Shown here in pieces: positions 1 to 9,354 of a stretch of 22,116 nucleotides of DNA. The stretch's first letter is position 1, and every line of letters begins with the position of its first letter. The translations under genes were made by a program, and so were the position numbers. Source of the stretch: Isohypsibius dastychi (Eukaryota > Tardigrada > Eutardigrada > Parachela > Isohypsibiidae); the NCBI GenBank assembly GCA_034696485.1, contig JAQIWT010000367.1, positions 1 to 22,116 on the forward strand, in the 5' to 3' direction. The notes beneath the pieces were generated by a model. It was not told the origin of the DNA, did not search any database, and saw only the letters and a list, made by a program, of their open reading frames with translations.

Positions 1-2
1 TG

Positions 3-1181
3 GGAAAAGAGAAGAAGAAAAAGAAGAAAGTCAAGGAAAGTGTGAAGCAGGTTGAGGAGGTCAACTTGATCAGTATCGCGGAGTCGGCTAGTGGGGAAGT
101 TGGAATGGATGAAAAAGAACAGGCGAATGTAGTTTCTGTTGAGGAGGTTCCAGAAAAGTCCCCGGCGGATGAGTTGGATTTCTGGCTGAAACAAGATATC
201 AGTGCAGAAAAGAAAGAAAACGAACGGCCTCAGTCGCTTGATATCAAGAAATCGAATGAAAGTCTGGTTGATCGGAAAATAAAAGACGGGAAAAAGAAGA
301 AGAAATCGCGATCGAAATTGCGATCTCATTCCGCGGAAGAGGAGCTCGTTGATGAAGCACCGGAAGTGGTGGATAAATCTGGTTACGAAGAAGCGTTCGG
401 ACTGGAGCAGGATTTGAGTTTTAACGGTTCACCCCCGACGGAAGTTCCGGCTTCTCGGTTTGTTTTACTTGCGGAAGACAAGAATGTGAAAGTGGAATTC
501 GATACCTACATTTCGGATACTTCCGCCCGGCAGATCGCTGTTAATTTTGTCTTCACCAACAAACTCGCCGATTGTTCGTTGAAGAACATCAACTTCGAGG
601 TAGTGGATTCAGTTGGATTGGCTGTTGATAAAAGTGCGGGAATGGAAATCCCGGTCAAGTTTGCCCAGATGCCGCCAAAGTCCAATTGGAATATGACGTT
701 GATTTTGACTTTAAATGCTGATTCTGTAGCCCCTCAAACAGTTCGAGGCACGATTACTTATATGAAGGTCGACCCTTCTGGCAGCTCGTCCTCCGAAATG
801 AAGGACTTCCGGCTGTCTCTTTCCTGCTCAGCTTTCATGCTTCCCGTGCAGATTTCAACTGATGAATTTAGCCTTTTATTGGAAAGTGGGCAGCTGAGTG
901 CTTCGGGGAAGAAATCCATTGAACTACCTCAGAATTCGAAATTTTCTGATGTGTTGTCGAAAATCTGTTTTCTTGGCCGATTCTACCTCGTCGAACATGT
1001 CGGACAAAGTGCGACTCTTCATGCGATGACCATCATGCAGCAAAGAGTCGCCGTGCTGGCGAAATTTTCGCAAGACTCCAATTTTTCGCGGATTACTCTT
1101 GAAGCGAAATCAGGAGACCAGAATTTTACCGAAGTCTTGTTGGCGGAAGTCGTGAATGCCATTAACGGTTTATCTTCGTGA
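3..1181 (+). CDS. AP3D1: AP-3 complex subunit delta, C-terminal part (last exon, 5' partial)
   Basis: Delta is the large adaptin of the AP-3 coat, which sorts cargo from endosomes to lysosomes and lysosome-related organelles. The frame is open from base 3 to the TGA at 1179-1181 (392 codons). It starts in a Lys-rich hinge, followed by an acidic/polar linker with a second basic patch (about 286-325). The C-terminal ear starts near base 450 at RFVLLAEDKNVKVEF. It contains KDFRLSLSCSAFML, FSLLLESGQLS and VLSKICFLGRFYLVEHV, which match the conserved ear signatures of animal AP-3 delta as I remember them. The adaptin trunk lies upstream of the window. There is no internal intron. The annotated-looking Met at 42 is a GTG inside the open frame and not a start. 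It converges with the minus-strand SRCIN1-like gene; the stop codons are 382 bp apart. Identity is confident, and the left edge is simply the window boundary. Confidence 0.93.
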   Translation, partial: GKEKKKKKKVKESVKQVEEVNLISIAESASGEVGMDEKEQANVVSVEEVPEKSPADELDFWLKQDISAEKKENERPQSLDIKKSNESLVDRKIKDGKKKKKSRSKLRSHSAEEELVDEAPEVVDKSGYEEAFGLEQDLSFNGSPPTEVPASRFVLLAEDKNVKVEFDTYISDTSARQIAVNFVFTNKLADCSLKNINFEVVDSVGLAVDKSAGMEIPVKFAQMPPKSNWNMTLILTLNADSVAPQTVRGTITYMKVDPSGSSSSEMKDFRLSLSCSAFMLPVQISTDEFSLLLESGQLSASGKKSIELPQNSKFSDVLSKICFLGRFYLVEHVGQSATLHAMTIMQQRVAVLAKFSQDSNFSRITLEAKSGDQNFTEVLLAEVVNAINGLSS

Positions 1182-1563
1182 ATTTTTCGGTGATCGGGTC
1201 ACATTTTCCGAGTCGCATAAATTATTGCATTCCCGTTTTCAACTTTCATGTTCGCATTGACGTTGCTTTGATTTTTTTTACCCATGTTACTGTGCCCTAT
1301 TTCGTTCAAGTGAAGTCATTTAGAATAATTCATGATGTTCGTTTATGCTTACGGCATTCATTGATTGAGCTGCATGATTTTGACAATTGTAACCGTTATA
1401 AGATCGCTTTACAAGGTCAAATAAAGGAGCATAAAATCACCATCATCCTGGAGGAACAAATTAAAGGTCATCTGCTAAATAGAATTTAAAACAATAAGCA
1501 AACCAAGTGGCACGAAGAAACTTCCGCTCACTTCGCAACCGGAAACTTCTCAAATCCTAACCA
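1182..1563. other. convergent 3' intergenic/UTR region
   Basis: This 382-bp AT-rich stretch separates the stop codons of AP-3 delta (plus) and the SRCIN1-like gene (minus). It must hold both 3' UTRs, possibly overlapping. A plus-strand open frame (1178-1489) covers part of it but resembles no protein and has UTR-like composition. Confidence 0.6.
1420..1425 (+). promoter_or_regulatory. candidate polyadenylation signal of AP-3 delta
   Basis: A canonical AATAAA lies 239 bp after the AP-3 delta stop codon and is the only AATAAA on that strand in the convergent interval. No canonical signal is visible for the opposing gene; a CATAAA variant on the minus strand at 1342-1347 is one possibility. Confidence 0.45.
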
Positions 1564-1806
1564 TTACAGAATGTCAGTCTCGTATATTTTTTGTGAGCCA
1601 GCTTCTCCGTTGGTAATGGTCATCTGATGGTAACTGGACTTGGTAGGCAACGTGGCGTAATGGTCACCGTTATTGAGTTTCGACATGTGCTGACGTTTCA
1701 AATCATTCATCGAGCCAGAGCTCGGAGATGTCATAGTTCTGCTAGAAGGTGAGGAAGCTCGTGTTTTTTGATCACGCTGAAGCTGCTGAAGCCGTGCATA
1801 TTGCTC
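1564..1806 (-). CDS. SRCIN1-like exon 16 (last exon, ends -ETDIL)
   Basis: Residues 1105-1184 plus TAA. EQYARLQQLQRDQ continues the helix of exon 15 across the splice, then a Ser-rich tail ends IYETDIL. Acceptor TTTGTAG|GAG (phase 0). It is absent from simple ORF calls because it has no Met at its start. Confidence 0.85.
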   Translation of the reverse strand, partial: EQYARLQQLQRDQKTRASSPSSRTMTSPSSGSMNDLKRQHMSKLNNGDHYATLPTKSSYHQMTITNGEAGSQKIYETDIL

Positions 1807-4800
1807 CTACAAAAACGTAAACGGTTACTCGACAGGCTACTGACAAAGGTCACCAGATTTGGTAACCAATGTTTACCTGTAGTTGTCGCTGTTTTCTCAA
1901 CAGTTCTTGGTGTCTTTCCTCAAGAACCTGTTGGCGGTTTCTAGGTGGTAGAGGGGGCGCGACAGAAGAGTCCTCATTTCCAGGTTTTGGCGGAAGCATC
2001 GGAGGCTCTTTTGCGATCGACGAATTACTGTCAGTCGGAGTGAAGTATCCATATCTGAAATCTCCCGTTCCACGATTATCATCAAACTGCGATCCAGTTC
2101 CCGGATCAGATCCTTTCCGCAGTTTAGAAGTATAGTAACTGCCAATCTTGTCCTGTTGTTGCGGAGTGAGTCGCTGGTCTTTGATGTTCGGAGATCGAAG
2201 CTCACGGAGATTCGCATAGTCACCAGAATTTGCGCCTTGGTAATCTCCAGGTTCGGAAACAGTTCGAGAGTAACCCGGGAGAGTGAAGAAGCCTCCAGCT
2301 TTCGAACCAGGTGATGACATTGGCGACTTGCTCGTGCTTCGGGGTGGAGGGGGAGGAGTGCTGATGTTGCACAACCAATCAGTCAGGCTCTTTTCGGCGT
2401 CCGATGGCTTCCGACTTGATGGCCGACTTGTCACCTGATAACAACTTTAGATTTGAAACCACATTCTCTGAACGGTGCTGACATATTCAACGGTGTTCTC
2501 AATTTGAACTGTTAAGGGTTTGGTAACCGTCATAATAAATTACTGAAAGGTCATCATTTCGGAAAGCATATACTTACGGTGGCTTTGGTTTCCCCAACAC
2601 CAACTTGAACTTTTGATAAAGTGGTACTGTCTGATCCAGCAGAAAACAATGATGAATTATCTGTCATGGAAGAGAGTGTCGAGAGCGTTGTAGCAGTACT
2701 CTGGGATGAGTTGGAGGGCGTGATGCTAGGAGGTGACAGTCCATTACGCAGCTGTGTATAGCCACCATCACTTGTACTTTGTGTCATAGTAGACTGAGTC
2801 CCGGTGTTCTTCGGAGAGCGTTTGATGGTACTGCGATCTTTTTCTGGGGAATCTTCGCGGGATGACGCGTCGGTGAATACGTCGAGTTCCGACAGCAAAT
2901 CATCCAGCATGTCTTGAGCTTTTTTGTCGATTTTCTTTGAGCTGCTGTTGTGGGAAGACTCCGATGATGCTAGAGATTCTCGGCGCGCTGGAGGCTCTGG
3001 TATTGTTGGTGCGGTAGATAGAGTGGAGTACTTGTTAGTTTCGTTTGGTGGCAGATCAACAAGGACCTCCCGCTCAGCTGGTTGATATTCCTGAACACTT
3101 GCCAGCCTGAAATAAACAGAGCTTGTTACAGCCATTATTTCACAGCAAAACTAACTGAAACAACGAATTCAAAACGAAAATTCATAAGACCGAAAAAACT
3201 AAATTTTATGAATGTGAACGTCATCATCGATATTTTTCGGGATGGAGTTTTTGCATCATTGTATTGTGTGTGAATTCTGTGCTCCTCAAAATCGAACCGA
3301 AATAAACAGCGGCAAAACTTTATGAAACTAATAACTAAATTTGTCACTATTAAGTTCATCTGTTGTTTTATGAACTTTAATATTTGGACAGAACAGGTTA
3401 CTGGCTTGGCAGGAAAAGGAACTTAATAAAACATTTATAGTTTCTAACGATATTCTGGCAAAAAATGTACGTACTTATTCAAGTTGAGCAGTGTTCCTGT
3501 CAATTTCTTGCATCGCTTAGCAAGCTCATCCAGCTTGACCGGTTCCTCTTTTACAAAGCTAGGAGAAATACTTGTTAGCATAATATTCGCATTTTCGATA
3601 TGTTAAACGACGTACACTTCATCGTTAATGATGCTTTGCATTTCCGCTGTGGTGATATGTTTAATCCGTTCTTGAAGTTCGGGTAATTTCACTATAACAA
3701 ATACCCAATTACATCGCTTATCCAAAATCAAATCATATCATTATCAACTCACATCGCAGATCAGACAATTGATTAGAGAGCTCATTAAGCGCAGTTGTTC
3801 CCCGTTCAACATCCCGCAGGCTAATAATGGACTGACCATTGACTGCGCTGATTTTCAGTTCTTCCGTATTCGTCTCCAGGCTGTGGATTTCGCGAGTCAA
3901 ACGAGTGGCCTCTTTTTGAAACATTTGAATTTCATTTGAAGTACGGCTTCTTTGGGATGATTGTTGTTGAGCGGATGGAGTAAGTGCAAGCAGATTAAAC
4001 TGACTTTGAAGGCGCTCAAAGTTATCCTTAACAATCTCCCTCATCGCCATCGACTGCGCGGATGTATGGCGTTTTAGTGAACGAGCTTCATTTCGCATTT
4101 CTTTGACTCGCGATTGGACCGTCTCCAAATATTCCATCAGCATCGGATCCGGATACCGGATGAAAACTGGACCTAACCAAGAATCAAACGTATTTTGATG
4201 TTTTTACAACACGACTTCAAAAGCCACGCTTAAGAATCAGTAGATCAAAATAAGAAGTAATAGATAAAATATGAAACAATAAACAAGGAATAACTGAAAA
4301 ACATACGAAAGATTTAAAACTAAAGCTCTAAATTTCACACAATTTCAAAAATTTCGTGTAGTTAAAATGAAATTTAAAGCAATGCGAAGAACGAAGAAAA
4401 AGTCGAGAAAATAGTGATTTTGAATTAAATTAATTTTTGTTGAAATCTGATATGCACGAAGTCAATGTCACAACTTTGAAATGGCGTACAATATTATGAG
4501 TTATCATTTCAAAGTGTTTATCCACGATGGATCTGAATTTAAAAATATTCCACTAAGAAAACAATAAACAGGAGAACAGAATAAACAGGAAGTCATATCT
4601 TAATAATAAACGAACCATTTTCTGCTGGTTGTGAGTCGTTAGTAGCAGCTGCTGTGCGGGTAGGCGACTTGGTGAGTTTGACGGGACCACAAACAGAAGG
4701 CGTGACATTAAGCGAATTGAGATCTGAGAATTAAAAACAAAGATTGTTAGGAATGCACACAAATGGGATTAGCACATTTGAACAGGAATCGATATCGTTT

Positions 4801-7800
4801 AAAATTGTTGTGGGTTAGAGCGACAAGCAGAAATATGGAGGGAACCACTTCTGGAATTGATGATTTGAAAGCAGCTTTATAATCAGCATTGTGGATCAAG
4901 AGGTTTAAGTTCTCGAGAAAAAATTAGGTCGCAACTCAGTGGTTTCGGGAAGTCGTTTTATAAACGCTTGAATGAATATTTCAGATGTTGTAACGAATTA
5001 AAACGGGACATCTTAAAGTCGGCTAACAGCCGAGAGAAGTTTTCGAACCAAAGAACTCGAGCCAAATCCTTTCCAAAATGTCGCAAAATTTACCAAGTTA
5101 GAATGATACAGTTTATTTATAAAAACATTTATCAGATTATTTAAAATAGTTTTATTTTATGAATTCAATTTATTACCTTTTGGTGCAGATGGACGCTGAA
5201 GACTGCCATAATCATTTTTATTACTGCTTCCACCCGGTTTGCCGGAAAGAGCTTGTTGAACAAGTCCGGTTAAACTTGCCAAGTGGCGTTCCATCGCGTC
5301 CACTCTATAACGTGCTTCTTCGTCAATAATCGGAGTAGCGGTTCCCGACCGGCTTGGGGGGCGCTTTTCTGGTGTATTTGCATAAATGGGCTCTTCAAAA
5401 ACGGGAGCTGCCGAGAAAAACATTACTTTACATCACTTGAAAATTCAGCTGGAATTCGAACGAACCGTATCCATATGACGTTCGTGCTGGCTTCGGCGGA
5501 ACTGGAGGGATAAACCCAGTCTGCTGCGACCCAAACGGCTGGTTCCTGAAAACAAGAATTCTGTTACAACAATTCACTTTTCTGTAGAAATTTTCCGAAA
5601 ACGATAAGTCAACAAATAAACGGATTTTCGTTTTGAAATTTTACTTCAAAGAATTACCCAAACTATAACAAACATATACAAATATATCCAATTTTGATGT
5701 CCAAAAGGTCACAACGTACGTACCCTTTTGAAGACATATTAGCCAGTGGTCGACCATATTTACTGGATGAATATCCGGGAAGGCGATGAGAAGATTCCGA
5801 CATGGAATCGAATTCCGGTTCCGAAAAGTAGTTCATTTCATCGGAAAAAAGATGCCGGGGAACTGAAGCGCCAAACTGATCTGATTCGAATATTTTCAGC
5901 ACTGACCGATCCCGGATATCACTGCAATAAACGATAACATTTATGCAAGCGTAAAAATCGATCAGACCGCTGATTGGCACAGAGCTATGTAAAACGATCC
6001 GGGGCGTCAATCAAAAGAATGTACAACTGTTATTGTTGGCCCAGCTTCTGATCATCCCGCAAAAAATCGATCACAAGGCGGGACATTTAGTCATGATTTG
6101 CCCATTTTAAAAATGTTTCAAAAATCAACCTTTAACAAGGTAAAAAACTGATATTTTGAGAAAACAAACTGCATCGATTTAACGACAAAAAAATCAAGTA
6201 CAAAAACGGTCGGAAACATTTCGAACAGTTAAAATTTGTGAGAAAAAAACTCGCGAAAATTTTCCAAATCAGTATCGGAATTTCTGTTACAAAATTCTAG
6301 CGTTTTGGTTACAGTGAAAATATTGTACGAAACTCGTGATCTCGGTGCATCGAGTAAAATTAACGACAGTGTTATGAAATGCAGTTGACTGGAATACCGG
6401 CTAATCTAGCGTCATGAAATGTGTATGATTACCGTAAATCTTCCAACTCATAAAACATGTCCTTCCGTTGATCCAAAATATAAATTTTCCGCTGGTGCGC
6501 ATCGAAAGACTGCATGGTCAGTTCTTTAGGGAAAGCACGAACAAATAAGGCTTTGACCTATCAAGCGAGAAACACGACACGTCGTCATCACATGAAAACA
6601 TATGTGCATAAAATATCGCGAATTCTCTCTACCGTATCAAAAGTCGTAATCTCGTTGGGCAACACTGCTCTCTTGATTTCCGTACGAAATTGCAGAAAGA
6701 CAAGACCTAAAAACCCAGCCGACGGAAAACAGGGTGTAAATAAGATGACGACAAGATTTTCTTCAATTTGCATACCAAGAGGCTTCTCCAACGTCTTGGA
6801 CACAATCGGCAAACTGGAGCGTGCTTTCCCACCACGACGGAATCCCGTGGATGTCGTTTCGATCTCGGACATTACGCCGGGATCCTCGTCGCTACAGAGT
6901 AAATGCGACCCTTGGGAATTGTAGTAATCCGAACGAAGCTACAAATTGAAATCGATTTGTGGGACGACTTGGAAGAAATTGCCAATTAATCCTTTCTATC
7001 GCGCCTTTCCGATTAATGTATGAAAAAATGGCATATTTTGAAAACAGTTCTTGTGACTGTCACTTTTAATCAACAAAAAACAAAAAACATGATATTTCTT
7101 TTTGAATAATTTTCAGTTTCTTGGGGAGGAGTATTCCGATGGGATAACACACCTTGCTTCCGATGGATCTCCCTGAAACGGGTTCGGAATAAATGGGGAA
7201 GCTCGCATTATCTTTATCCGACAATTTGGAGGCATTCTGATTTTTGTGATTCAGAAAAGCAGCAGGGAAGGACGATGGGTGCAGCGGTGGGGGCACAGGA
7301 GGTGGGATGTTAGAGGTCTGAAAACGAAATAAGTAAACATAGTGAGAGAAAACCACATGCGTTTTTTTGAATATGATGTTTATTTTATTAGCTATTTTTC
7401 AGTTTAAAAACAAAAAATCGATTGTTAATCTACACAGTCAAGCGATAAAAGGCTTTTGCCATTAATAGGCCAAGTCTATCAAACAGGATCACATTAAACG
7501 AGAAAAGCAAATTACTCCATTTTCTTCATGGATATTTCAGCGCAATTCACGCAACGGCCATTTGTTTTATCGATTTTTGTTTCAAGTTTCTTGATGGGGA
7601 CAAGACCGACTTCTCACTTTCTCAATGAATGTCAAGAAGCTCAACTGAAGAAATGAAGACGGAACGTGCCAGAAAAGATCTTTGCTCACGGGGGCATCCA
7701 ATCTGACTTGACTTTAAAATGCAAATGTGATTAACATTGTATGGGACATTTGCTTATTTATCACAGAATGAGAGCGGATATGTTTATATCTATTCCGACT

Positions 7801-9354
7801 GCTTGATGCTGACTAGAATGGGGAACTGTCTAAATTACTCGCTGGGAAAAACCGCAGCGGTTTTTTCTCCAGGACAAGAAATCCGCATTCAAAAAAATTA
7901 TTTATATAGTGGAGTAGTGAAAATAAATAGTCCGGGTCACCGGAAGTGCAAAATCTCCGTGAATGGTAATAATGAAACTCACCTCAACAGATCGATGCAT
8001 AGTCGCGGTTAAATGTGAACTGGTGGCCACTTGGTACTCGATTTCTTCCTTGATAACTTCAATACGTCCGGGAGGTAACTTGATGGGGGATTTTAATATG
8101 GACTTATTGGGATTGGGAGCATTCTTGGGCACTTGGTCAAATGAGACATGAGTGGTGTGGCGGCGAGCAGATCGCGGTAAAGTGGCCCCACTTTGCTTGA
8201 GCACAGGACCATTCCCATTGACCGATGCACAATTATTCCTTCTATCGCTATTTCCGGTTGAAATCCATTCCTGGCTGACCACTAAATTGCTATGCGGGAC
8301 ACTGGAATGAATAGCTGGTGGTGTCTTCTTTTCGGTGTCACTTTCCGGACCTGAAAATAAATTATCAATGCAATGTCGAAAATAAATCAAAATATTTCAC
8401 CAACTTTTCGTAAAATAAATTAAGAATTAATTTTAAAGCGAGAAAGAAGAAGCAGTGATGCGACCCAGATCGGTAAAATGCAACATGATGAAAGACATGC
8501 TCAAGTAAATTTGCAGATCCCCAACGCGACGCGCCAAACTTTGCATTATTATTCGTGTGGGATATTTGCGCAGCAGCCGAATGGAGACAAGATAGTGGCA
8601 AGCGGAAAATGAATATTTACCTGGACGGATCAGTAATATATCACGTCAGGTTAAAATGACTTTTTCAGATCTCTTTACACAAGGGACATTCTCCCTCCAT
8701 CAAACAAGCCCAAAGACACAGTTGCGAAGCTCTTTCACAAAGCTAATACACGGCAAACCTGGTCACTAGATCGCCAAAGTACCAGCTAGAGTAATCAATT
8801 TTTGAGCTCACATTCGCTGTTGAACGCTTTATGGACGTTTTTTGACTGGTTAACTGCGTGCTTGCTAAATAGCAGGGATATAAATAATCGCCTTAATTTT
8901 GCACGAACCCAAAAGTGCCGACGCCAAATGGCGATAAACTGACGGATTTGAATAAAGAATGACCACATATCCCATCTAATCCACGACACGCAATTCCCCA
9001 AAAATGTAAAACGATTAAGTTATGAATGGCATCTCTTAACACAGAAACGAAACCAGACATGAAATTCAACAAATACAATTCTTACAAACCAAATTTTGAC
9101 CAAAAAACCAGCGACTTCTGCCGTATCAAAGATCTTATGAATTTGCGGAAGCATCTAACATTACAAGAATATATTCCCTCGACAAATACAGCTACAGTTT
9201 TTTGAAAATGAAGAAATGTACCTGTTGGAGGAATGGATATGTCCATTGGATATTTTAAATATTGATCAGGCTCATTTCCGGGGATAATGACAACTTCGTA
9301 AACGTCGGATGGAGCCTGACTGCCCGTACAAAGTACTTGACAAAATTGGCTCAT
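1564..9354 (-). CDS. SRCIN1 (p140Cap) / KIAA1217 (sickle tail)-like adaptor protein, 16 coding exons
   Basis: Spliced model: 9354-9222, 8350-7983, 7317-7153, 6938-6776, 6706-6633, 6557-6433, 5921-5724, 5545-5466, 5407-5177, 4723-4616, 4172-3753, 3691-3616, 3558-3475, 3106-2578, 2434-1877, 1806-1564. The total is 3,555 nt and 1,184 residues, with GT..AG introns and matching phases at every junction. Residues about 260-365 form the AIP3-like N-terminal module (RRGGKARSSLP, VFLQF, LPNEIT.DTVKALFVRAFP, FYELEDLRDIRDRSVLKIF). Next comes RVDAMERHLASLTGLVQQAL (about 470-490), which matches the vertebrate p140Cap/SKT motif. A coiled-coil region (about 550-715), the block VFVKEEPVKLDELAKRC (about 714-731), Ser-rich linkers and SH3-ligand-like prolines (LPPKP, PPLPPR) follow. 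Vertebrate p140Cap is a cytoplasmic scaffold that restrains Src through Csk and binds p130Cas, cortactin and EB3; that role here is inference. The first Met has an in-frame stop just upstream (TAA, four codons before), but further 5' exons or isoforms are possible. Confidence 0.9.
1877..2434 (-). CDS. SRCIN1-like exon 15 (SH3-ligand prolines)
   Basis: Residues 919-1104. It includes STPPPPPRSTSKS, PPMLPPKPGN and APPLPPRNRQ and ends in a charged helix EERHQELLRKQRQLQ. Both flanking introns are phase 0, so exon skipping would keep frame. Acceptor TATCAG|GTG, donor CAG|GTAAAC. Confidence 0.88.
2578..3106 (-). CDS. SRCIN1-like exon 14
   Basis: Residues 742-918. Ser/Thr-rich, presumably disordered, with one acidic helix KKAQDMLDDLLSELDVFTD. 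Acceptor TTATTTCAG|GCTGG, donor ACC|GTAAGT (phase 0). Confidence 0.88.
3107..3474 (-). other. intron 13 of SRCIN1-like gene (368 bp)
   Basis: AT-rich with no open frame that continues the gene. Only small antisense frames are seen. Bounded by GTACGT and TTTCAG. Confidence 0.75.
3475..3558 (-). CDS. SRCIN1-like exon 13 (84 bp)
   Basis: Residues 714-742: FVKEEPVKLDELAKRCKKLT then GTLLNLNK. Vertebrate p140Cap has a matching FLKEEP..LDGLLKRC block. Acceptor CTCCTAG|CTTTG, donor AATAA|GTACGT. Confidence 0.9.
3616..3691 (-). CDS. SRCIN1-like exon 12 (76 bp)
   Basis: Residues 689-714: KLPELQERIKHITTAEMQSI then INDE. It extends the coiled coil. Acceptor TTATAG|TGAAA; the donor must be GT|GTACGT, because only this choice joins the next exon in frame. 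Confidence 0.85.
3753..4172 (-). CDS. SRCIN1-like exon 11 (coiled coil)
   Basis: Residues 549-689. It starts with PVFIRYPDPMLMEYLETVQS and continues as a long Gln/Glu/Arg-rich helix with heptad-like hydrophobics (SLKRHTSAQSMAMREIVKDN; LTREIHSLETNTEEL). This is the coiled-coil core of the protein. Acceptor TTGGTTAG|GTCC, donor CGAT|GTGAGT. Confidence 0.9.
4173..4615 (-). other. intron 10 of SRCIN1-like gene (443 bp)
   Basis: Strongly AT-rich, with runs of A and T and no coding signal on either strand. Bounded by GTTCGT and TTAG. Confidence 0.7.
4616..4723 (-). CDS. SRCIN1-like exon 10
   Basis: Residues 513-549. Ser/Thr-rich linker with CGPVKLTKSPTRTAA. Acceptor TTCTCAG|ATCTC, donor AATG|GTTCGT. 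Open reading across this exon is supported by phases rather than length. Confidence 0.8.
4724..5176 (-). other. intron 9 of SRCIN1-like gene (453 bp)
   Basis: AT-rich, no supported exon. Bounded by GTAATA and CTCAG. Confidence 0.7.
5177..5407 (-). CDS. SRCIN1-like exon 9 (MEAMEKQIASLTGLVQSAL-type motif)
   Basis: Residues 436-513. It contains PVFEEPIYANTPEKRPPSRS and then RVDAMERHLASLTGLVQQAL. The latter is closely similar to the most recognisable short motif of vertebrate p140Cap and SKT. Acceptor CGGCAG|CTCCC, donor AAAG|GTAATA. Confidence 0.92.
5466..5545 (-). CDS. SRCIN1-like exon 8 (80 bp)
   Basis: Residues 409-436: NQPFGSQQTGFIPPVPPKPA and RTSYGY. Proline motif PPVPPKPAR is SH3-ligand-like. 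Acceptor TTTTCAG|GAACC, donor TACG|GTTCGT. Frame is preserved on both sides. Confidence 0.85.
5724..5921 (-). CDS. SRCIN1-like exon 7
   Basis: Residues 343-409. It starts with DIRDRSVLKIF, the end of the AIP3-like module, then an acidic/Ser-rich linker with SESSHRLPGYSSSKYGRP. Acceptor TTGCAG|TGATATC, donor AAAGG|GTACGT. Confidence 0.88.
5922..6432 (-). other. intron 6 of SRCIN1-like gene (511 bp)
   Basis: AT-rich, splits the conserved ELEDLR / DIRDRS segment of the AIP3-like module. No coding signal seen inside. Confidence 0.75.
6433..6557 (-). CDS. SRCIN1-like exon 6 (AIP3-like module)
   Basis: Residues 302-343. It encodes VKALFVRAFPKELTMQSF and FYELEDLR, the second conserved block of the module. 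Acceptor TTGATAG|GTC, donor CG|GTAATC (phase 2). No single long open frame marks this exon; it was found by matching the module across the splice sites. Confidence 0.88.
6633..6706 (-). CDS. SRCIN1-like exon 5 (AIP3-like module)
   Basis: Residues 277-301: LVFLQFRTEIKRAVLPNEIT followed by TFDT. This corresponds to the first conserved block of the AIP3-like module in SRCIN1/KIAA1217. Acceptor TTTTTAG|GTC, donor ACG|GTAGAG (phase 0). Confidence 0.85.
6776..6938 (-). CDS. SRCIN1-like exon 4 (start of AIP3-like module)
   Basis: Residues 223-277. Acceptor TTTGTAG|CTTCG (phase 0), donor CTTG|GTATGC. It carries LRSDYYNSQGSHL, then SDEDPG and the basic FRRGGKARSSLPIVSK, which corresponds to the Arg-rich segment preceding the AIP3 module in p140Cap/SKT. 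Two internal AG sites also keep frame but would lose the coherent N-terminal part. Confidence 0.82.
7153..7317 (-). CDS. SRCIN1-like exon 3 (proline-rich)
   Basis: Residues 168-222. Acceptor TTTTCAG|ACC, donor AAG|GTGTGT, phase 0 at both ends, so the exon could be skipped without a frameshift. It begins with a poly-proline segment (NIPPPVPPPLHP), a likely SH3/EVH1 ligand. Confidence 0.82.
7318..7982 (-). other. intron 2 of SRCIN1-like gene (665 bp)
   Basis: No in-phase exon recognised. A plus-strand frame (7737-8012) runs from the intron into the antisense of exon 2 and is taken as a shadow. Confidence 0.65.
7983..8350 (-). CDS. SRCIN1-like exon 2
   Basis: Residues 45-167. The acceptor is TTTTCAG|GTCCGG and the donor GAG|GTGAGT (phase 0). 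The exon is Ser/Asn-rich and contains a basic segment with LPRSARRHTTHVSFDQVP and KSILKSPIKLPPGR, which look like phosphorylation-type linker sequences. A stretch predicted to be polar and disordered. Confidence 0.82.
8351..9221 (-). other. intron 1 of SRCIN1-like gene (871 bp)
   Basis: The longest intron of the model. Two short minus-strand frames (8795-9078) have Trp/Phe-rich translations and no family resemblance. An additional alternative exon cannot be excluded. Confidence 0.6.
9222..9354 (-). CDS. SRCIN1-like exon 1 (first coding exon found)
   Basis: Encodes residues 1-44, including VYEVVIIPGNEPDQYLKYP. The ATG at 9354-9352 follows an in-frame TAA four codons upstream. The exon ends ACAG|GTACAT after one base of a Gly codon and joins exon 2 in frame. 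The N-terminal 15 residues look unremarkable, so an alternative acceptor inside the exon (after GGGCAG) cannot be excluded. Confidence 0.7.

Noticed and set aside
1178-1489. 103-codon plus frame after the AP-3 delta stop
   Set aside because: AT-rich, no family resemblance, overlaps the expected 3' UTR and polyadenylation signal.
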